From: JAAYDF01 sp964511155
GTDB taxonomy: Bacteria; Planctomycetota; Phycisphaerae; UBA1845; PWPN01
Length of the DNA: 60,659 bases
Reading direction: 5' to 3'
Assembly (NCBI GenBank): GCA_964511155.1
Contig: CAZEEJ010000005.1
Location: 1-60,659 of the forward strand
Shown here: positions 8,510-17,509 of the stretch, piece by piece
Layout: each line of letters starts with the position of its first letter
Numbering within the stretch: the first letter of the stretch is position 1
Program-made: the position numbers and the translations under genes
Notes under the pieces: generated by a model
What the model saw: only the letters and a program-made list of their open reading frames with translations
What the model was told of the DNA's origin: nothing
Database searches by the model: none

Positions 8510-9445
8510 CTACCCCAGCCACCGAGACAGTAGAGCAATCGCCACGATCCCCAGCACGGCCGCGACCGCGCCGGCCCCGAGGATGCGCTTCGTCGAAACA
8601 TACCCGCCGGGTATACACCGCATGATGCACTTTCGGAGCGGCTCCCAATACTTCGGCCCCAGAAGCTGGCCGGGCGTTCGCTTGATTCTCGAAACAATCG
8701 TTCGCTGCAGCACGCCGGCGGGGCTGATCGCCTTGATAAACTCGGGCAAGGTCAGATGCCCCTCGACGTTGACGCGCGGCAGACCCAAGGGGCTCATGCC
8801 GCGGCGCGTGAAACCGGGATTCGAGATCCACACCGCCTCATAGCCCGCTTCCCGGGCCATCCGCATGACCCGGCGATCGTACCAGTTGCCGGGGATGCCC
8901 AGGTATTTGACCGGCCGAGCGAGGATCCGCTCAAGCTCACGTTTGGATTCCACCAGCTCGCGGCGCAGGTCGACATCCGACATCCCCCGCATCGGGAGGT
9001 GAGTGACGCCATGCGACTCCACGGACACGACCGGGCCGTCAAGGCTGCGCAGCTCATCGTCGGTCATACGCCGATCGGTGCTGCCGTGAAGCGTGAAGAC
9101 GTAGGCCTCGGGATCGGTGGTCACGAACACCGTCCCCCGGGCGCCGTATCGTTTAAGTGCCGCAGAGGCGACCGAATACACGCTTTCGCAGCCGTCATCA
9201 AACGTGATCAACACTGACGGATCAGGCAGGCGAGCATGCCCGAGCACGAACGCACACATTTCGTCAGGATTGAGAAAATGGTATCCCTCGGTTGCCAGGT
9301 ACTCGATCTGCCGTTCGAACTCCGCCACCGGGAGGGTGAAGATTTTCTCGGTACCCGTGCAGCGAGCGTAGGCTTCGGCGGAGGCCACCCGATGGTACAT
9401 CAGGCAGAGAACTCTTGGGTTTGCGGGGGGATGGGCATGCAACAT
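8510..9445 (-). CDS. Polysaccharide deacetylase (CE4) with C-terminal membrane anchor
   Basis: A 311-residue NodB-fold protein. LCLMYHRV near the start, LITFDDGCESVYS (the TFDDG metal/catalytic motif) and SHGVTHLPM (metal histidines) are present. A C-terminal hydrophobic helix (about residues 288-307, VAAVLGIVAIALL) probably anchors it in the membrane. There is no N-terminal signal, so topology is uncertain. The ATG at 9445 has an AGGA site. The neighbouring CE4 gene upstream is a separate paralogue anchored at its N-terminus. It likely deacetylates an amino sugar in the exopolysaccharide. Confidence 0.9.
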   Translation of the reverse strand: MLHAHPPANPRVLCLMYHRVASAEAYARCTGTEKIFTLPVAEFERQIEYLATEGYHFLNPDEMCAFVLGHARLPDPSVLITFDDGCESVYSVASAALKRYGARGTVFVTTDPEAYVFTLHGSTDRRMTDDELRSLDGPVVSVESHGVTHLPMRGMSDVDLRRELVESKRELERILARPVKYLGIPGNWYDRRVMRMAREAGYEAVWISNPGFTRRGMSPLGLPRVNVEGHLTLPEFIKAISPAGVLQRTIVSRIKRTPGQLLGPKYWEPLRKCIMRCIPGGYVSTKRILGAGAVAAVLGIVAIALLSRWLG

Positions 9446-9519
9446 CAGCGATGTTCCTCACGAAATGATCGCAACACACCGCGGACCACACGTATTGATT
9501 TCATTGTCATTGCCGCACG

Positions 9520-10533
9520 TCAACGTGTGGCCACATTCCAGAGAAACAGCATACTTCCAATCAGATAAAGTACCATGCCGCCAAGCACGAGTTTCTTCAG
9601 GTTACGAGTCTCAAAAAGCATGCGGAACGGACCGAAGTAGAGTACCTTCCTTAGGGCACGGGCCGACCGGGCCCCTCCGAGTCGTTCGGGGATGCGCTTC
9701 ACGTCGCCAACTACTTTCAACATCAGCGAAACACGGGGAGTCAGACACGCTGCGAAATCAGCGAGCTGCATATCACGCTCGACCACAATCCGGGGCAAGG
9801 CCAACGGGTCGGATCGGCCGTGACTGGTTCCTTTGTTGTTACAGCAGGCAGTACGGTAGCCCACCGCCGCCACCAACCGCCGTACGCGGTGCGCGTACCC
9901 GGCGCGTGGAATCGCGATGTGATCGACCGACCTACCGGTTATGGCCGCGATTTTCTCACGTGATTCGGACAGTTCCCGGCGGACATCCGGTTCGCTCAAC
10001 TCGGACAGCACGGAGTGCGTGAGCGTGTGGGACTGAATGGAGATTCCGTTTTCGGCCAACTCGCGCATCTGTTCCGGCACCATGAAGCCGTCTACCCCTT
10101 CGACGCATTTCACGCTGTACTCGTTCGGCTCGGGGACGGCGAAAATCGTGGCCTTGAATCCATGCCGTTGCAGTTCCGGGTAGGCTAACGTGTAATTGCT
10201 GACATACCCGTCATCGAAGGTGATGAGAATCGGCTTTTCCGGACGGGGTTTACGGCCACTCCGGATCTCGAGATAATCATCCAGGTTGAGCGTGGTGTAG
10301 CCTCGCTCCGCCAGGAATCTCATTTGTTCGCTGAATCGCGTGTCGTAGCAGGCGTAGATGGGTTCGTCATCGCGGACCGCTCCTCGATCCACGTCCGCCT
10401 TGGAAATGAGTCGATGGTACACCAGTATCGGGATCCGATCCGGCCGATATTCACTGTATGCCGTCCACGCCAACCATCCGAGAAGGACGAGTGGCAGGAC
10501 TACGAAGAAGATCCACCCCAGCGCTACCATCAT
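9520..10533 (-). CDS. Polysaccharide deacetylase (CE4) with N-terminal membrane anchor
   Basis: A 337-residue CE4 enzyme. An N-terminal helix (residues 3-25) precedes the catalytic domain, with ILVYHRLISK, LITFDDGYVSNYT (TFDDG motif) and IQSHTLTHSVLS (metal histidines). A second hydrophobic helix lies at the C-terminus (about residues 313-333). The ATG at 10533 overlaps the acyltransferase stop (ATGA). The arrangement places the catalytic domain in the periplasm if the first helix is a signal anchor. It is a paralogue of the next gene, so two membrane-bound deacetylases act in the same pathway. Confidence 0.92.
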   Translation of the reverse strand: MMVALGWIFFVVLPLVLLGWLAWTAYSEYRPDRIPILVYHRLISKADVDRGAVRDDEPIYACYDTRFSEQMRFLAERGYTTLNLDDYLEIRSGRKPRPEKPILITFDDGYVSNYTLAYPELQRHGFKATIFAVPEPNEYSVKCVEGVDGFMVPEQMRELAENGISIQSHTLTHSVLSELSEPDVRRELSESREKIAAITGRSVDHIAIPRAGYAHRVRRLVAAVGYRTACCNNKGTSHGRSDPLALPRIVVERDMQLADFAACLTPRVSLMLKVVGDVKRIPERLGGARSARALRKVLYFGPFRMLFETRNLKKLVLGGMVLYLIGSMLFLWNVATR

Positions 10534-11144
10534 GGCCCATTCCCCTTCTGATCGTCGTGGACCGCATCTGATTGAGGGGCGATAGAGGACGCCTCGGTGG
10601 GCGATTTTGCGAATAGATGCCTCGGGTGCGGATCATCAGGTGTGCCCCGCGGCGCATCCCGAATCACTCTGGCCGGGTTGCCGACGGCGATCTTCCAGTC
10701 GGCAACGGACCTGGTGACGACGCTTCCGGCACCGATGATTGTTCCTTCCCCGATCGTAATGCCCTCCCTTCCGGAGATAAGCATACTGCCCATCCCGATG
10801 TACGCGTAGTCTTTGATCACGATCGGAGTACCCCCATGCCCCAGGCCATGGGTGGCAAACTTCGTGCAGTACGACACATCGACGTTATTGCCGATGGTTA
10901 TCATTTCGGGATAGCGATCATCCAGGTAGCAGTGCATGCCGATGAAGCAGTTCTTGCCGATCGTGTAACCGACCCGGCGATAGAGAAACACTCTAACCGA
11001 GTTGAACGGGACAAAGGGCGCGATAGACGCGTTGATGAACTTCCGAACAAACTTCCAGATCAGAAAGAAGACCCCGTAGTCCATCCCCATGCGCGCTGGT
11101 GGGTCACGGCGCAGAATAAGCTTATAGAGTGTTTTGGCTTTCAC
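10530..11144 (-). CDS. Hexapeptide-repeat acyltransferase (left-handed beta-helix)
   Basis: A 204-residue protein with hexapeptide repeats (IGKNCFIGMHCYLDD, ITIGNNVDVSYCTKFATHG, IVIKDYAYIGMGSMLISG, ITIGEGTIIGAGSVVT) ending in the usual VGNPARVIRD. The catalytic histidine candidate is in FATHGLGHGG. Similar to WcaF/maltose O-acetyltransferase-type enzymes that acetylate sugars using acetyl-CoA. The start is a GTG at 11144 after a GGGATAG-like site. The C-terminal 40 residues are hydrophilic and not part of the helix. It is coupled to the downstream CE4 gene by a 4-bp overlap. Confidence 0.9.
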   Translation of the reverse strand: MKAKTLYKLILRRDPPARMGMDYGVFFLIWKFVRKFINASIAPFVPFNSVRVFLYRRVGYTIGKNCFIGMHCYLDDRYPEMITIGNNVDVSYCTKFATHGLGHGGTPIVIKDYAYIGMGSMLISGREGITIGEGTIIGAGSVVTRSVADWKIAVGNPARVIRDAPRGTPDDPHPRHLFAKSPTEASSIAPQSDAVHDDQKGNGP

Positions 11145-11328
11145 GAGCTATCCCACAGACTGGCGAATCTTTGTCCATCGTCCTCAATCATCCTCCACTT
11201 TCGGTCCAAGGCTGCGGCCGCACGCTGCAGGGCCTATCGGTCGGGGACCGCACCCGCAGAGGCCCGGTATGCAGCCTCGATATCGCGCATGTCCGTCTAT
11301 GTCGCTGCCGCGGAAGGGTTGCTCCAAT

Positions 11329-12549
11329 TCAAGACAACTCCTGAATCAGCCTTATGTAGGGCTGATACAGGCGGTCCCGGTCCCATCGCTCGATGGACGC
11401 GTCCCTTGCCGCGGTTCGCATCGCCGCCAGCCGCGAGGGATTCGCGACCAGCTCGCTCAGCGCCCGGCAGGCATCATCCACATCGCCGGCCCGGTAGGAC
11501 AGCCCGGTGCCCGTCCTTTCCACCCATTCGGCACACTCACCCGGAATGCTGTTGAGCACCGCCAGCCCGGCCGCCCAATAGTAGAACACCTTGTTGGGAA
11601 ACAGCACCAGGGCCTCGGGCCACGCGGCGTTCCAGCCGATATCGCAGCGGGCGACGGTTGCCGCCCAATCCTCAAAGGGCGCGAAGCCCAGAAGATCGAC
11701 GCGGGGAGCGCCGGCCACGATCCGCCGGACCTCCGGTTCGAGATGCCCTCGCCCGCTGAAGATGAAACGCACGTCGTTGCGCTGGCGCGAAACCCGCGCG
11801 GCCGCCGCGGCCACGGTCAACACGTCATAGTTGCGCGACAGGCTGCCGCTGTAAACCGCCCATATCTCGCCGGGCGGCTTGTCGCCCAGCAGGCAGCGAC
11901 CCTTCTGGACCGCAGCATCGAACGACGCCAAGTCGATACCCAGCGGGACCACCTCACGCCGGTATTGCACGCGCCCGTAGCGACGGGGTTCGTCCGCGTA
12001 ACTGCCGGCCACACCGACCACCGCATCCGCCCCCGCATACGCCCGCCGGTTGGCTCGGATCCACGGCTGGAACAGCAACCGCCAACCCCAGCGGACCACC
12101 GGCGGCAGAAACCGCCGACTGGTGTCGATCCAGATGTCCTGCACGTCAACGATGAGCCGGGCACCGCAGGCGGCCTTGACGCGCACGGCTGCGGCGGCCG
12201 ACTCCAGCGGCGGATTGCTGGCGATGATGACTTGCGGCGGGCGCTCGGCCGACGCCTCCCGCACGAACCCGCTCGCGTAGGCCCAATGCGACCGCACACG
12301 GGCCAGGCCGACGTTGGTGTGATAGCCCGGCACGGCGATGAACCGGGGGCTGATACCAAGTCGGCCGCACGCCGCGTGAATCGGAGCCGTGTCGATTTCG
12401 CGCTTGAACCGGTGCGACCAAGTGGCCGTCCACCAAGTCACCTGGTGTCCTGCCGCGGCCAGCAGGCGGGCCAGCGTGGCATAGCGCCCCGGCTGCTCCG
12501 GATCACCGGGCAACGGATCGAACGGGTTGACAATCCAGACGATGGCCAT
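11329..12549 (-). CDS. Glycosyltransferase family 4
   Basis: A 406-residue GT-B protein. The N-terminal domain contains WIVNPFDPLPGDPEQPGR and VDVQDIWIDTS. The C-terminal domain has VYSGSLSRNYDVLTVA and FPNKVFYYWAAGLAVLNS, which occupies the place of the E-x7-E donor-binding motif but with fewer acidic residues. The family usually transfers hexoses or N-acetylhexosamines onto a lipid carrier. The ATG at 12549 is the first in frame. Gaps of 184 bases flank the gene on both sides. It belongs to the same minus-strand operon; donor sugar unknown. Confidence 0.88.
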   Translation of the reverse strand: MAIVWIVNPFDPLPGDPEQPGRYATLARLLAAAGHQVTWWTATWSHRFKREIDTAPIHAACGRLGISPRFIAVPGYHTNVGLARVRSHWAYASGFVREASAERPPQVIIASNPPLESAAAAVRVKAACGARLIVDVQDIWIDTSRRFLPPVVRWGWRLLFQPWIRANRRAYAGADAVVGVAGSYADEPRRYGRVQYRREVVPLGIDLASFDAAVQKGRCLLGDKPPGEIWAVYSGSLSRNYDVLTVAAAAARVSRQRNDVRFIFSGRGHLEPEVRRIVAGAPRVDLLGFAPFEDWAATVARCDIGWNAAWPEALVLFPNKVFYYWAAGLAVLNSIPGECAEWVERTGTGLSYRAGDVDDACRALSELVANPSRLAAMRTAARDASIERWDRDRLYQPYIRLIQELS

Positions 12550-12637
12550 ACCGGAAAGTTCACCAACTGAAGGCGGCGCAGGTCACCAAAACAGAATTGC
12601 GGCGAATGCCCGGCCAGTCACTGGCTCCCGCCGATCC

Positions 12638-12705
12638 ATCTGTGTCGATCTGTGTGATCTGTGGGCCTTTCTTCCGCCCACAGATCACGCAGATGGACAC
12701 AGATG
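12638..12705. repeat. Inverted repeat, family F (CTGTGT-ATCTG-GATCTGTGGGC)
   Basis: Arms at 12638-12666 and 12676-12705 are near-perfect inverted copies with a 9-base loop, in the gap between the lyase and glycosyltransferase genes. Single arms recur at 30501-30528 and 57076-57094. No T-tract, so it is not a terminator that would split the operon. Confidence 0.75.
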
Positions 12706-12733
12706 AAGTCAGCAAGACAACAAGCCGGAGCGG

Positions 12734-15700
12734 TCACTCACCCGATTGAGAATAGGCGTGGCGTTCGATGACGACCCGGTCACCGACGCCGAAGTCGGCG
12801 ATCAGGGCATCTCGGCGCACGGTCTGGTCCTCGCCGCCGGCAAACGCCGTCATGGGCGTCCCCGCTTCCAGTTGGATGGTGCCCTTGTCAATCGCGACAA
12901 TCCGGCCGGCTTGCGTGCGCCCCGGTGCAACGAGGTGCATCCCGGGCAGGCGGACCGGGGCCACCACGTGAGTCGCCGACTTGACCGCTCGGGCCTCCTC
13001 GTCAACCTCATCGATTCGGACTCGGCCGGCGTAAATATCCGAGCCGGTCACCGTCAGCACCAGCATGCCATCTTCCGCCCGTGCCTCGGCAACCGTATGC
13101 ACGCAGGAGTGGTCCTCCTTGAACACCCGCACGGTCAGGCCCACGAGCGTCCGCGCGTCTCCCAACACCTGAGCCTCTTTGACTCGCAGGGTCCGTGTCG
13201 CATAGTCCACCGACTCGACCACGCCGGTGATCGTCGGCGGGACCGCCAGTGATCGGTTGACCCTCCGGTCCTCGAGCCGCGTTCCCCCGGCGGCAAGCAC
13301 CCGACTCCAAACGCCCGCTTGCGTGGTGACCACCGCCACGGACGTGTCACCGCTCAGCCCGGCCACATCGGCAAAGGGTTGGTCCGTTTTCGCTGAGATC
13401 AACACGCGATCGACGGCCCCACCGCGGTGCACCTCCAGGCTTACCAACGCATCCGCTCCGGCATCCGCGGCCGGCGGTTCTCCGAACGCGACGCGCTCAA
13501 TCATCGCCTCGACGCGAAAGGGTTCCCAGACGGTCACGAACGTGCTCCCCGATTCGTCCGCCGCGCGTCGAGCGAGCATGTACTTGAGCACGGTCGGGAT
13601 CTTGCGTAATGGGGACACGTACGCATCGGCGACGATGATTTCCTGGCCGGCGTGCGGGGCGACGTGGATGCGCAAGCCCGCGGGCGGCGCTTCCGTGCGG
13701 CGGTAGGTACCCGAGGCCCAGTCTGACGGCTCGGCCCGCTGCCAGTTGAACAAGTGCTGATACCCGCTGCCGGCGTAGTCGCCGAAGCTTCCGCTGAAAC
13801 CCGGTGCCCCGCGCACAGGGTCATCATACATCGCTCCGTAAGACACATCGCGACCCGCCAGAGTGCCCTCAGTCACCGCGACACTCAGCGGCGAGCCCGC
13901 CCAGTCAAAACTCCCCTCCAGGCCGTGCATGCTCATCACGTGCCGGCGCCCGCCGCGGACCCGGAAGACGTCGACCAGGTATCCATCGTGCTCGCCGGTG
14001 TCTACCAGCACCAGCGTGCGGCGGTAGACCTGGGCCTGGTCGTATGCGCCGGCCGCGTCCACGTCCACAACATGGACGGTCGGCCCGTCGTGGAACCGCA
14101 ACACGCGGCCGATCGGGAAGCCTGTTTGCCGGCTGTCATCGACGACCAGGCAGTTGTGACTGATCGTGTGCATCGACCAACTGAAGATGCCCGACACGAG
14201 AGAGTTCATCGCGTCCGGGTAGCCGAGATCGGGCGACAGCCGCTGGCCATGCCCGAAGAGTTCGATGTTGAGTCGGTCGTTGTGGCCATGGCTGCCGCGT
14301 GGTCCGTAGAAGAGAGACACGGCCAGCGTGTCATCCGGGTTGTTGAGGATGGCCAAGCCATAACCATCCAGCAGGCGGCTGGGCGGACGATGAACATGGG
14401 TCCGGACCGCCTCGCGGGCCTCGGTGCTGGCGAACAGCGGCTCCTTGAGCAGGTCGTCCAGGCCGGTGGGACGATTGGACTTCAACCCGCCAAGCCGATG
14501 GAAGGCCCACGCATACTCCGGCTTGCCGAGCCGGCGGTAGGCGGTTTCGTAGACGGCGGGCGTCGGCCCGATCCATCCCAACGTGATGTTGCCCGCATCC
14601 CCGATGGCCGGCGTGAACCGGCCCAGGCAGGCGATCCGCAACGGGGCGTCGAGCAGGGCCTGCATTCGCGGATGTTGATACAGGTCGGTGCCAGACGGCC
14701 GCAGCGCCTCGGCAATCCGCATCAGGCTCTCCACCCAGCCCCAGCAATAGAAAGGCGACGTTTCGTAGGGCATCCCGTCCTTGTACACCAGGTTGAACAG
14801 GGCGTAGTGAATCCCCTCGTCGTCCCGGGTCTCCGTGCCCGTCTGCATGAATAGATTGCGAAGCAGATCGCCGGTCGGCCCGTGCTGCCGAACCAGCGCC
14901 GCCGTAATCAGCGCCTCCTGGTGGGTCCCGTAGTTGCCGCGGATATCCCCCCGCTCCACGGCATCGATACCCTCCTCCAGGAAGTTCGCCTCGATGTTGG
15001 CGCGGATCTCTTCCGGACCGCGCCAGGGCAGGGCGAACGCATCCGATCCCACCAACGTGTCGAAAACGCGGTCATAGGCGCGGGCCAGACCGGTCAGCAC
15101 GCCCGTCTCCCAGATCCTGTTGCGGATCTTGCCTCGATACCGACCGCCGGTCCGTTCGCCGAACCTCGATTGGCGGCCGTAGTCCATGCCCGGGTAAACC
15201 TCGGCCACCCGGTCCAGCATGGCGATCGCGCTGCGGGCATAGCGTACCTCGCCCGTCAGCACGTACACTTCGGCCAAGCGGCTGATCGCCGGCAGCCAGT
15301 GCCTCGCCCAGTTCCAGTGGCATGCGTATGCCACAAACCAGTATTTCTCCCCGTCCGGTGCCAACCAGCCGCGACCGTCGTCGGCGCAGGGGCCGGTCAA
15401 CAGGTTCCGATCCGTCATCCCGCCCCGATAAAAGGCCTCGAAGTCATTGCTCGGATAACGCTCGCCGCCAACGGGACAGATGAGCGCAAACGGGTGTTGC
15501 GGGTCCAGCTTCCAGGGATACGTACCGTGCTGATAGATGCTCGTGCCGTGCAGGGGACAGCCCTTGGCGGATACATCGAAGGCCCGCGGCACCCGGCCGT
15601 CGGGCAGCAGGTGACGCAGGGCCTCCGCCGACATGTCCGCCCACTCGCGGGCCTGCTGAACGATGCTATCCCGGTAGTCCGCCGCCGCCTTGTCCCGCCG

Positions 15701-15871
15701 ACAGCGCTCCCGCACCCGGCTGATTTCCTCGTCGGTCATCAGCGTGCGGGAAGTCTTGAGCGGCCACTGCGGACTGCGCGGCGAGAGCGCTTCCGTATCC
15801 GCGGGGGCAGCCTGCGGAGCGGCCAACAGCATCGTCAGCAATGCCCGGCTGACCGTCCTTACTCCCGCCAT
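12734..15871 (-). CDS. Heparinase II/III-like polysaccharide lyase, secreted
   Basis: A 1045-residue protein. It starts with a likely signal peptide (residues 1-24). An alpha/alpha-toroid domain follows, with the candidate catalytic Asn/His in RGNYGTHQEAL and Tyr/His in DEGIHYALFN. The heparinase II/III beta-sandwich domain then begins with RGSHGHNDRLNIELFGHG and SHNCLVVDDSRQTG. The last 150 residues form an extra beta-rich part. The ATG at 15871 overlaps the upstream glycosyltransferase stop by one base (TGATG), after a GAGGAG site. Lyases of this type cleave uronic-acid polymers by beta-elimination. In an export locus it may trim or release the polymer, or clear misrouted polymer from the periplasm. 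Confidence 0.9.
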   Translation of the reverse strand: MAGVRTVSRALLTMLLAAPQAAPADTEALSPRSPQWPLKTSRTLMTDEEISRVRERCRRDKAAADYRDSIVQQAREWADMSAEALRHLLPDGRVPRAFDVSAKGCPLHGTSIYQHGTYPWKLDPQHPFALICPVGGERYPSNDFEAFYRGGMTDRNLLTGPCADDGRGWLAPDGEKYWFVAYACHWNWARHWLPAISRLAEVYVLTGEVRYARSAIAMLDRVAEVYPGMDYGRQSRFGERTGGRYRGKIRNRIWETGVLTGLARAYDRVFDTLVGSDAFALPWRGPEEIRANIEANFLEEGIDAVERGDIRGNYGTHQEALITAALVRQHGPTGDLLRNLFMQTGTETRDDEGIHYALFNLVYKDGMPYETSPFYCWGWVESLMRIAEALRPSGTDLYQHPRMQALLDAPLRIACLGRFTPAIGDAGNITLGWIGPTPAVYETAYRRLGKPEYAWAFHRLGGLKSNRPTGLDDLLKEPLFASTEAREAVRTHVHRPPSRLLDGYGLAILNNPDDTLAVSLFYGPRGSHGHNDRLNIELFGHGQRLSPDLGYPDAMNSLVSGIFSWSMHTISHNCLVVDDSRQTGFPIGRVLRFHDGPTVHVVDVDAAGAYDQAQVYRRTLVLVDTGEHDGYLVDVFRVRGGRRHVMSMHGLEGSFDWAGSPLSVAVTEGTLAGRDVSYGAMYDDPVRGAPGFSGSFGDYAGSGYQHLFNWQRAEPSDWASGTYRRTEAPPAGLRIHVAPHAGQEIIVADAYVSPLRKIPTVLKYMLARRAADESGSTFVTVWEPFRVEAMIERVAFGEPPAADAGADALVSLEVHRGGAVDRVLISAKTDQPFADVAGLSGDTSVAVVTTQAGVWSRVLAAGGTRLEDRRVNRSLAVPPTITGVVESVDYATRTLRVKEAQVLGDARTLVGLTVRVFKEDHSCVHTVAEARAEDGMLVLTVTGSDIYAGRVRIDEVDEEARAVKSATHVVAPVRLPGMHLVAPGRTQAGRIVAIDKGTIQLEAGTPMTAFAGGEDQTVRRDALIADFGVGDRVVIERHAYSQSGE

Positions 15872-16965
15872 CAGGCGCCGACTCCTCGGCTCGCCAAGCG
15901 ATAGTAGCACTCCTCCAAACAGAGCATGCCCTTCTGCCGACTCGCGTGCTCCTCAACGATCCGGCGATTACGCACCGCTGCCGACTGATGCAGGTCATGA
16001 TCCGCAGAGGCGCGTAGGATCTGTTCCGCCAACTGATGGTGGTCACCACAGTCGAACATCAGGCCGGAACGACCGTCTTCGAGCCATGCCTGGTTGCTGG
16101 GTATTCGGGAGACGATTGGCAGTATGCCGGCCGCCATGGCCTCGAGCAGGCATATCGACGTGCCGTCCGACAACGAAGCCGACACGAATGCGTCGTACTC
16201 ATGCAGCATGGCGGGCAGATCCTGGTTGGCGTAACCACCCAGCAGGCTCACGCAATCATCGAGTCCGAGTTTCGCCACCTGTTGCCGCAAGCTCTCCATC
16301 AACGACCCTCTGGCGGCCAGGGTGAGCCTGAAGCTCAGCCCGCGTTCCCGCAGCAACGCACAGGCGCGAACGATCGTCTGCGGGTCATACAACTCATTCA
16401 GGGTGCGCGTACAAAGGAGTCGCACCGGCGTGGAGGGTGGACGTGGCAAGCGGAACGCGAATTGCTCCGTGTCGACCCCCAGTGTAGCCACGAGAAGCTT
16501 GTCGGCCGGCACCCCCAACTCCCCTGCCAGTTCGCCCAGTTGTGCCGAGACCACATTGATGACTGCCGCCCGGTCGAATGCGAGTCTTAGCAACCGCCGC
16601 CAGAACATCGACCTCAGCGACCGGATCAGATCGCTCCCGTGAACGGTAAGCATGTACGGCCGAAAGCCGCCCATCAGCGCAATCAAGCCCGAGGCGGTCA
16701 CGTAGTGACCATGCAGGAGATCCGGTTGGATCTTCCGCAACAAACGGCGCGTACTCAAGCCGGCCAGCAGGTACTTCCACTTTGTGGAAGGGTCCATGGA
16801 GTCAGCCCCGCGCGATACATCATGGGTGATCACGCCGAAGTCCTCCTTCGGCCGATCATAGGCGATCCAATGCACCTCGTGCCCGCGATCCCTAAAGAAC
16901 GCCAGATAGGGGCCGATGTGGGTGAAGGTTCCACCCGACAGGAATGCGATTCGCAGCTTATGCAT
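15871..16965 (-). CDS. Glycosyltransferase family 4
   Basis: A 364-residue GT-B glycosyltransferase. AFLSGGTFTHIGPYLAFF opens the N-terminal domain, LTVHGSDLIRS follows, and the C-terminal domain carries DGTSICLLEAMAAGILPIVS, a recognisable donor-binding E-x7-E-like region. The ATG at 16965 overlaps the acyltransferase stop by eight bases, and the stop overlaps the lyase start. This places it within a tightly coupled run of genes from 21331 down to 12734. It is one of the enzymes assembling the repeat unit; donor unknown. Confidence 0.9.
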   Translation of the reverse strand: MHKLRIAFLSGGTFTHIGPYLAFFRDRGHEVHWIAYDRPKEDFGVITHDVSRGADSMDPSTKWKYLLAGLSTRRLLRKIQPDLLHGHYVTASGLIALMGGFRPYMLTVHGSDLIRSLRSMFWRRLLRLAFDRAAVINVVSAQLGELAGELGVPADKLLVATLGVDTEQFAFRLPRPPSTPVRLLCTRTLNELYDPQTIVRACALLRERGLSFRLTLAARGSLMESLRQQVAKLGLDDCVSLLGGYANQDLPAMLHEYDAFVSASLSDGTSICLLEAMAAGILPIVSRIPSNQAWLEDGRSGLMFDCGDHHQLAEQILRASADHDLHQSAAVRNRRIVEEHASRQKGMLCLEECYYRLASRGVGA

Positions 16966-17506
16966 GATTCGCGTCTGTGCGATAATGAATAACTCGGGCG
17001 GGTACACCAGCGGCAACGGCGTAATCCGGCACATCGCGGGTCACCACTGCTCCCGCGCCGATGACCACACCCTTTCCAACCCGGACCCCCGGCAGAATGA
17101 TCACCCGTGTGCCGATCCATACATCATCTTCGATCACCACGGGTTTGGCATCCTCCCAGCCCTGCTGGCACATGGGGATGTCCAACCGATCATGGCGGTG
17201 CAGACGGGTGATAATGATGCACTCCGGGCCCATCATGACGTCGCGCCCGATCGTGATCGGGCCGCGCAGATCGCAGTCCACGCCGATGCCCGAGTTATCG
17301 CCGATCTCGATCCTGGCCCCGTCGCCAAAGTGGGCGCCGCGTTCGACGTTGATATTGCGGCCGACACGCCGAAAGATGTAACCGCAGATCACCCGGCGGA
17401 TTGGGCGCGTCCACTTCCCCGCCCGCGTATTCGAGGCGGGCAGGAAACGCGCAAAACCGTAATAGGCGCTGAGTGCCGCGATTCGAATGATGGTTCTGAA
17501 ACTCAC
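16958..17506 (-). CDS. Hexapeptide-repeat acetyltransferase, WcaB/WcaF-like
   Basis: A 182-residue left-handed beta-helix acetyltransferase with repeats IEIGDNSGIGVDCDLRG, ITIGRDVMMGPECIIIT, IEDDVWIGTRVIILPGVRVG and GAGAVVTRDVP, and the C-terminal VAAGVPARVIHY signature. HRHDRLDIP carries the candidate catalytic histidine loop. The start is a GTG at 17506, three bases after the upstream glycosyltransferase stop. It resembles the putative colanic acid acetyltransferases of many capsule loci and probably O-acetylates a precursor sugar in the cytoplasm. Confidence 0.92.
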   Translation of the reverse strand: MSFRTIIRIAALSAYYGFARFLPASNTRAGKWTRPIRRVICGYIFRRVGRNINVERGAHFGDGARIEIGDNSGIGVDCDLRGPITIGRDVMMGPECIIITRLHRHDRLDIPMCQQGWEDAKPVVIEDDVWIGTRVIILPGVRVGKGVVIGAGAVVTRDVPDYAVAAGVPARVIHYRTDANHA

Positions 17507-17509
17507 GCC

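Noticed and set aside
15874..15910. Upstream start for the secreted lyase
   Set aside because: The longer N-terminus puts charged residues before the signal peptide, whereas the ATG at 15871 has a GAGGAG site and a TGATG overlap.
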